From an uncultured Bacillota bacterium (GTDB lineage: Bacteria > Bacillota_I > Bacilli_A > Izemoplasmatales > UBA1188), in NCBI GenBank assembly GCA_937907585.1, contig CALCVH010000030.1:1-9335 (forward strand): a stretch of 9,335 nucleotides of DNA, given 5' to 3'. Below the pieces are notes generated by a model. It was not told the origin of the DNA and did not search any database. It worked only from the letters and a program-made list of their open reading frames with translations. Shown here one piece after another: positions 7,386 to 9,335 of this stretch. The stretch's first letter is position 1. Every line of letters begins with the position of its first letter. Position numbers and translations under genes: made by a program.

Positions 7386-8318
7386 ATGGATAATTTAATT
7401 GAATATAATACTTCAGCCTTCTTTGTTGTAGATAAAACTAAGCCAATATGTGTTAACAATGCTGGACACTACATCATAAATGAAAGAAATTACTCAACAA
7501 ACAGACCTAATGGTAGAGAAGATTATCAAATAATCTACGTCTATAGAGGTGAAATGTCAGTTGTTAGAGGTAGCAAAAAGCAGATAGTTAAAGCTGGTAA
7601 TGTCATCTTCTATAAGCCATTTGAAACACAAATATATACATATTTACATCATAATGAATCTGAAATATATTGGGTACACTTCTATGGAACAAGTATAGAA
7701 CGTATCTTAAAAGATTTATCACTAGACAATCTAGAACAATTATATATTGGTGAAGATTTATCTATTCCAAGATATATAAATTCTATTATGTCTAATTTAA
7801 TTATCCATGAATATGGATTCGAATACTATTGTCAAGGGAACTTGCTTAAGATACTTGCGATTATTGGAAGGCATAAAAACGAAATATCGATAAAGCAAAA
7901 TGCTAATAAAGAAAGATTTGATAAAGTTCTTCATGCGATGTCCAACAGTAACAATAATAAGATGGGAATCAAGGAATACGCCGATATGTGCTATATGTCT
8001 ATTTCAAGATTCTCTCATGTATTCAAAGAAACATTCAATGAAAGCCCAATTACTTATCTTACAAATAGGAAGATTGAAAGAGCTAAAACTTTACTTATAG
8101 AAAGTGATTTTCTAATTAAAGAGATAGCCAATTCTTTAGGATATGATGATGCCTATTATTTTAGTAGAATCTTTAAGAAATATGTAGGTAAATCGCCAGA
8201 AGATTATCGTAAAGATTTAAAGAAAAGAGCGATTGAAGATGCTAGTAGCGAATATGTCTTAAACCATATCAAGATGGAATCTGGAAAAGCTATTTTAGAT
8301 GATAATAAGAATGAATGA
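7386..8318 (+). CDS. AraC-family transcriptional regulator of the glycan operon
   Basis: A 310-residue DNA-binding protein. Residues about 46-90 form the cupin-like AraC sensor (YQIIYVYRGEMSVV, then VKAGNVIFYKPFE), which in this family binds a sugar. Residues about 176-282 are the two-part helix-turn-helix domain: first helix pair IKEYADMCYMSISRFSHVFKE (195-215), second IKEIANSLGYDDAYYFSRIFKK (244-265), closed by the family's typical GKSPEDYR. About 28 charged residues follow with no domain I recognise. The start is firm: AGGAGG seven bases before the ATG and an extended -10 promoter. Being divergent from the GH110-GH112 operon and sharing its 205-bp control region, it most likely activates that operon in response to a galactoside. 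The inducer cannot be read from the sequence. Confidence 0.95.
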   Translation: MDNLIEYNTSAFFVVDKTKPICVNNAGHYIINERNYSTNRPNGREDYQIIYVYRGEMSVVRGSKKQIVKAGNVIFYKPFETQIYTYLHHNESEIYWVHFYGTSIERILKDLSLDNLEQLYIGEDLSIPRYINSIMSNLIIHEYGFEYYCQGNLLKILAIIGRHKNEISIKQNANKERFDKVLHAMSNSNNNKMGIKEYADMCYMSISRFSHVFKETFNESPITYLTNRKIERAKTLLIESDFLIKEIANSLGYDDAYYFSRIFKKYVGKSPEDYRKDLKKRAIEDASSEYVLNHIKMESGKAILDDNKNE

Positions 8319-8345
8319 AGATTGTTTTCACAACAATCTTTTTTT
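8318..8345 (+). terminator. Intrinsic terminator between regulator and GH35 gene, possibly bidirectional
   Basis: A perfect 9-bp stem (AAGATTGTT with AACAATCTT), a five-base TTCAC loop and a run of seven T starting inside the 3' arm form a good plus-strand terminator. It begins at the last base of the regulator's stop. The GH35 stop codon (8346-8344) lies at the end of the T-run, so the same hairpin follows the GH35 gene directly. On the minus strand the tail is only moderately T-rich, so termination there would be weaker. Confidence 0.85.
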
Positions 8346-9335
8346 ATTCATTATATATTGGATGATCCTCAAATGATAAAGTAGCATCTAAAGCGCTATC
8401 AGTTTCAAATATAATGATTTCATTATCTCCTTTATTAAGAAGTGGAGATGGAACATATAATGTTTTAACAGGGGAATCATCTTTGTTATAATATCTTCCA
8501 ACAATAAAACCATTAACAATTGCAATACCTTCATTAAAACACTTTGGATTAATAAAAGTATCGTGCGGTTCTTCTACTTTTAAATTATATTTATAGAATG
8601 TTGGAACATTTGATGAATTATCACATCTATCAAAGTTCACTTTATCAAGTAGTTTTAAATTGATTGGATAATTTTCATAGTTCATAAGCCTTGAACAATA
8701 AAATTTTATTCCACCAAATCCTTTAAATCTATTTAGATGTTCATAATTACATCTTCCTAAGTTTTCAACTAAAGAATCAATTGTTATTTCTTTTTCAAAA
8801 ATATCAATAGGGATTTCTTTATCTTTATCTATAGATTCTATAATTTCATATTTAATTCCATCTATTAATACTGTAGCCCTATCACGAACATCTTCAAGTC
8901 TAATAGAAATATCATTATTATAAAAACAATTTTTAGTTCTATACAATACGTATCCTATATTTTGATCTAATTTCTCAAATGAAAGTGGTAGTATTGAATC
9001 TATTCTTTTAGATAAAACATTTAAATTATCAAGAAGTTTCGCTGATGATATAGGTTTAATGTCGTTGTATTTTAAGATTTTTGGATTTGAGATTGGAAAA
9101 TTATGCTTAATGCCTGTCTTATTCTCTAATAGTTCTTTTAGTTTATAATAACTTTCTTTTAAAGTGCCATCTTCAGATATAAATCCATAATAATCATATG
9201 ATGATGTTTGATATAGAAATCTATTTTCATCTTCATTGAAAGTTGAACCATTAGAAAGTTCAAAATTAGTTCCACCAGCAAACATATAAATATTAAAAGA
9301 TCCACCTAAATCTATAACATCTTTTATTTGCTTAA
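8344..9335 (-). CDS. GH35 beta-galactosidase, C-terminal part (N-terminus beyond right edge)
   Basis: The frame is open from the window edge to the stop at 8344, giving about 330 residues of an enzyme that is usually about 580-600. GH35 enzymes remove terminal beta-galactose, and some prefer beta-1,3 links such as in lacto-N-biose. An internal ATG at 9285 is not the start: the frame runs on upstream as LGGSFNIYMFAGGTNF, the end of the family's catalytic barrel. Then come TSSYDYYGFISEDG and YYKLKELL, and the beta domains with VRDRATVLIDG, LVENLGRCNYEHL, KGFGGIKF, HDTFIN, VNGFIVGRYY and TLYVPSPLL. Both catalytic glutamates should lie in the missing part, so activity cannot be checked. The family's GRYW..GPQ motif is altered here to GRYYNKDDSPV. 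It converges on the regulator and belongs to a different transcript from the GH110 operon, but it fits the same galactoside pathway. Confidence 0.94.
   Translation of the reverse strand, partial: KQIKDVIDLGGSFNIYMFAGGTNFELSNGSTFNEDENRFLYQTSSYDYYGFISEDGTLKESYYKLKELLENKTGIKHNFPISNPKILKYNDIKPISSAKLLDNLNVLSKRIDSILPLSFEKLDQNIGYVLYRTKNCFYNNDISIRLEDVRDRATVLIDGIKYEIIESIDKDKEIPIDIFEKEITIDSLVENLGRCNYEHLNRFKGFGGIKFYCSRLMNYENYPINLKLLDKVNFDRCDNSSNVPTFYKYNLKVEEPHDTFINPKCFNEGIAIVNGFIVGRYYNKDDSPVKTLYVPSPLLNKGDNEIIIFETDSALDATLSFEDHPIYNE

Noticed and set aside
7900..8100. 66-codon frame inside the regulator gene
   Set aside because: It overlaps the conserved helix-turn-helix coding region in another frame and has no independent start signals.
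9283..9285. ATG at 9285 as the start of the GH35 gene
   Set aside because: The frame continues upstream to the window edge with conserved GH35 sequence (GGSFNIY), so this methionine is internal.
1..9335. Mycoplasma-type genetic code with TGA as tryptophan
   Set aside because: The regulator stops at TGA exactly where the family domain and terminator expect it, tryptophans in all genes are TGG, and all domains are complete under the standard code.

Overview
The window is a carbohydrate-utilisation locus from a strongly AT-rich, low-GC Gram-positive bacterium. TGA works as a stop (it ends the regulator gene) and tryptophan is read from TGG, so the code is the standard bacterial one and not that of Mycoplasma. 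Shine-Dalgarno sites are clear, the surface protein is a lipoprotein, and the enzymes are typical of host-glycan or plant-glycan feeders. This fits an uncultured gut member of the Bacilli/Erysipelotrichia, but the lineage is an inference.

Layout. Three minus-strand genes form an operon read from about 7206 leftwards. First is a GH110-type alpha-1,3-galactosidase (7180 to 5507), then a GH112 beta-galactoside phosphorylase (5488 to 3320, with a corrected start), then a very large lipoprotein gene (3294 to beyond base 1). The lipoprotein gene fills the whole left third of the window as one uninterrupted 1,098-codon frame whose 3' end is cut off. A 205-bp divergent control region (7181-7385) separates the operon from a plus-strand AraC-family regulator (7386-8318). 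The regulator ends in a hairpin terminator. Converging on it from the right is the C-terminal part of a GH35 beta-galactosidase (8344 to beyond 9335).

How the parts may work together (inference). GH110 would remove alpha-1,3-linked galactose caps. GH112 would phosphorolyse the exposed Gal-beta-1,3-HexNAc (or Gal-beta-1,4-Rha) disaccharide to galactose-1-phosphate. GH35 would hydrolyse other beta-galactosides. GH110 and GH112 have no signal peptide and should be cytoplasmic, so short oligosaccharides must be imported by a transporter outside the window. The lipoprotein would act on the cell surface. It joins a beta-helix collinear with the neighbouring GH110 but lacking most of its catalytic residues, an intact SGNH/GDSL esterase domain, and an alpha/beta-hydrolase domain with a GFSRGG nucleophile elbow. 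I read it as a surface glycan-binding dual deacylase whose binding module is a retired GH110 enzyme. This protein is the most unusual thing in the window.

No tRNA, rRNA, CRISPR array, insertion sequence or riboswitch was seen. No gene-free stretch exceeds 300 bases.
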